A stretch of 25,060 nucleotides of DNA, from positions 1 to 25,060 of the forward strand of contig CAZRGP010000033.1 of assembly GCA_964599695.1 (NCBI GenBank), in the 5' to 3' direction. This document shows, one piece after another, positions 23,860 to 25,060 of the stretch. The notes below the pieces were generated by a model. That model saw only the letters and a list, made by a program, of their open reading frames with translations. It did no database searches and had not been told where the DNA came from. The stretch's first letter is position 1, and the number at the start of each line of letters is the position of its first letter. The translations under genes were made by a program, and so were the position numbers. Source of the DNA: RUG11783 sp964599695. GTDB taxonomy: Bacteria > Bacillota > Clostridia > Oscillospirales > Ruminococcaceae.

Positions 23860-24321
23860 TCAATATCTCTGGGCATTCATCTCGTTGTACTCATGAAAGA
23901 GATCCACACACTTGTCGTGTCCCAGCTGTTCCAGCATATCTCCGGTCTTCTTCCGGTCGCCGACGATCTCATCCATCTCAGCGTCGCGGAATCCTATGAT
24001 GGAGTTTTCCTCAATGGTGCATCCGTAATACACCTTACCGATATTGGCCCACATGGTGGCGGCAAGGCACATGGGGCACGGCTCGCCCGTCGTGTACATC
24101 TCACAGCCCGACAGATCGTGGGTGCCCAGGTTTCTGCCTGCGTCCCGGATCGCTGTCACTTCACCGTGAGCGGTGGGGTCGTGATCGATCAGCACCCGGT
24201 TGTGGCCACGTCCGATGATCTTCCCGTTCTTGACGATCACACACCCGAAAGGGCCGCCGTGATTGCTGTGTATCCCATCAAACGCCTCCTGAATTGCAGC
24301 GTCCATATACTCTGGTTTCAT
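23860..24321 (-). CDS. nucleoside/guanine deaminase (CDA fold)
   Basis: This 153-residue zinc deaminase is closest in pattern to Bacillus GuaD-type guanine deaminases and related nucleoside deaminases. The first zinc motif is H52-G-E54 (AHGEVTAI), where most members read HAE. The second is PCPMC with C82 and C85. GGPFGCVIV and GTHDLSGCEMYTT also match GuaD-like proteins. The start is placed at 24321 (MKPEYMDAA), giving the usual length; the longer reading adds an unrelated leader. The ribosome site is weak (AAAGGA). tRNA adenosine deaminase is less likely because the TadA-specific C-terminus is absent. A role in purine salvage or catabolism is inferred. Confidence 0.87.
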   Translation of the reverse strand: MKPEYMDAAIQEAFDGIHSNHGGPFGCVIVKNGKIIGRGHNRVLIDHDPTAHGEVTAIRDAGRNLGTHDLSGCEMYTTGEPCPMCLAATMWANIGKVYYGCTIEENSIIGFRDAEMDEIVGDRKKTGDMLEQLGHDKCVDLFHEYNEMNAQRY

Positions 24322-24352
24322 TTTTCTTTTTCCTTTGTCCTGTTGCAAGTGG

Positions 24353-24381
24353 TGTAAAATGATCAACCGATTCATTTTACA
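24353..24381. promoter_or_regulatory. perfect 10-bp inverted repeat upstream of the deaminase
   Basis: TGTAAAATGA (24353-24362) and TCATTTTACA (24372-24381) are perfect inverted arms with a 9-bp spacer. The repeat begins 31 bp before the deaminase start. On the minus strand the distal arm contains TAAAAT, a possible -10, so a bound protein would block transcription. The cognate regulator is unknown. Confidence 0.5.
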
Positions 24382-24553
24382 ACAATTTGCGGCTGCATGT
24401 ACAATATACCGTCTCCGGGACACAGATCCGGAGATTCGAGTTCTCTCGGCATACCGGCTGATCTGCAAACGGAAGATCGCCGAAGGAAAAGAGTGCGCGA
24501 CTCTATCGTGCGGCGTGAGGAAACTGTCCAGGGGGGCAAAAATCGGACGTAAC

Positions 24554-24585
24554 GTGAAAATAATGCGGATGCCGCAGAAATTTCA
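24554..24585 (+). repeat. 32-nt palindrome-centred direct repeat, copy 1
   Basis: It matches copy 2 (24631-24662) at 29 of 32 positions. Its core is the palindrome TGCGG-ATG-CCGCA (24564-24576), flanked by an A-rich left side and AAATTTCA on the right. The copies start 77 bp apart. Confidence 0.75.
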
Positions 24586-24630
24586 GCTAAACGTCTTGCT
24601 GTGTCAACATAATCGCTGCACAATATTCAT

Positions 24631-24662
24631 GTGAAAAAAATGCGGATGCCGCAATAATTTCA
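24631..24662 (+). repeat. 32-nt palindrome-centred direct repeat, copy 2
   Basis: Same orientation as copy 1, differing at three positions. It ends 14 bp before the ATPase start codon and directly abuts its GGAGG ribosome site, so a bound protein or an RNA hairpin here could control ATPase translation or transcription. Confidence 0.75.
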
Positions 24663-24676
24663 TGGAGGACATTGCG

Positions 24677-24895
24677 ATGCAGTATGCCAGAAATCAATAT
24701 ATGGAGCAATTGGTGCGGAAAAAGGATAATGGGAGGATCAAAGTCATTACTGGTCTTCGCAGGAGCGGGAAGTCCTACCTTTTATTTACTCTGTATCGCC
24801 AGTATCTCCTGAACAATGGTGTAGGAGAGGATCAGATCATAGGTCTCGCCCTGGATGAGATCGACAATGCAAAGTACAGGAATCCATTTGAATAA
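24677..24895 (+). pseudogene. truncated AAA ATPase (AAA_14/DUF4143-type), N-terminal fragment
   Basis: Seventy-two codons remain of a family whose members are usually around 400 residues. The Walker A motif is intact (GLRRSGKS), followed by SYLLFTLYRQYLL and LALDEIDNAKYRNPFE, the typical N-terminus of these P-loop ATPases. The reading frame meets TAA right after NPFE, in the middle of the ATPase domain. Walker B, sensor and the C-terminal domain are absent downstream. GGAGG at 24664-24668 sits 8 nt before ATG 24677, so this start is better than ATG 24662. Loss probably came from insertion of the hairpin-bearing sequence that begins at the stop. Confidence 0.82.
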
Positions 24896-24940
24896 CTAAC
24901 CGGCGCATTCTTGTGACTTCAGTCGTGAGTTAGCCGGGTT
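24896..24940 (+). mobile_element. possible right-end remnant of an IS605/TnpB-type element
   Basis: CTTGTGAC (24910-24917) and GTCGTGAG (24922-24929) form a hairpin with loop TTCA. Outer CTAAC (24896-24900) and GTTAG (24929-24933) can also pair. A GACTTCAGTCGTG-type hairpin is typical of the right end of tnpB-carrying IS200/IS605-family elements, where it forms the 3' part of the guide RNA scaffold. No tnpB or tnpA is in the window. The assignment rests on pattern memory and is tentative. Confidence 0.4.
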
Positions 24941-25026
24941 GTCTGTGCTATTAACTAATATTAAAGCAGTATAGATATTGTAGGTGAAGCCTCAAAAAAT
25001 CTTTCGGTTGAATATAAAACTAACTT

Positions 25027-25044
25027 CCACAGAAAAGACTGTGG
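25027..25044. other. short hairpin at the right edge
   Basis: CCACAG (25027-25032) and CTGTGG (25039-25044) pair around AAAAGA. It is not followed by a T-run. It may belong to the end of another mobile element or to the leader of a gene beyond the window. The AT-rich stretch 24945-25020 shows no gene. Confidence 0.35.
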
Positions 25045-25060
25045 GATTAAAAATTTACAG

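Larger units (their letters stand above)
24322..24676. other. 355-bp intergenic region before the broken ATPase gene
   Basis: There is no gene here. It holds a perfect 10-bp inverted repeat on the deaminase side (24353-24381) and two copies of a 32-nt palindrome-centred repeat on the ATPase side (24554-24585 and 24631-24662). The part between (24400-24550) shows nothing clear. Confidence 0.6.

Noticed and set aside
24554..24662. The two 32-mers as a CRISPR array
   Set aside because: There are only two copies, the palindrome suits an operator, the 45-bp gap touches gene control sequence and no cas genes are present.
24896..25060. Right edge as the 5' end of another group II intron
   Set aside because: No GTGCG-type intron start or domain I pattern is visible.

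Overview
The window looks like a chromosomal segment of an anaerobic Gram-positive Clostridia-type bacterium, probably Lachnospiraceae or a relative. The reasons are the ftsE-ftsX-hydrolase-S41 gene order, a PcsB-like coiled coil joined to an M23 domain, strong AGGAGG ribosome binding sites, sigma-A-like promoters and many bidirectional hairpin terminators. No rRNA, tRNA or CRISPR array was found. No species name is claimed.

Layout. Positions 1-73 are the 3' end (domains V and VI) of a group II intron that lies mostly outside the window. Positions 259-5346 hold a cell-envelope operon: a PucR/CdaR-type regulator, ftsE, ftsX, a secreted PcsB-coiled-coil/M23 murein hydrolase, and an S41/PDZ protein whose catalytic serine position is glycine. 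Positions 5351-8007 hold greA and lysS, the latter with an extra C-terminal tRNA-binding domain. Positions 8119-11453 carry an amidohydrolase, an HTH protein fused to a (p)ppGpp-hydrolase-like HD domain behind its own palindrome, and an AraC regulator.

Positions 11546-15538 (minus strand) are a compact hexuronate operon, uxuA-uxuB-uxaC, converting glucuronate/fructuronate to mannonate and then 2-keto-3-deoxygluconate. Positions 15774-19936 hold a PrsW-like membrane protease, an SDR oxidoreductase, and an overlapping pair: a zinc-ribbon membrane protein and a TPM-domain protein with a polyglycine tail. Positions 20035-23787 form a divergent sugar locus: an aldo/keto reductase and a class II aldolase on the minus strand, and a fucose/arabinose-isomerase-like protein on the plus strand. 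The 460-bp divergent control region holds two promoters, a cre-like site and an inverted repeat. A guanine/nucleoside deaminase follows on the minus strand.

The right edge is degraded accessory DNA. It has a duplicated 32-nt palindromic control element, an AAA ATPase gene cut off after 72 codons, and a hairpin resembling the right end of an IS605/TnpB-type element. The most unusual observations are the apparent S41 pseudoprotease in the FtsEX operon, the HTH-alarmone-hydrolase fusion with its own operator-like palindrome, the isomerase/aldolase/reductase set lacking a kinase, and the paired palindromes before the broken ATPase.
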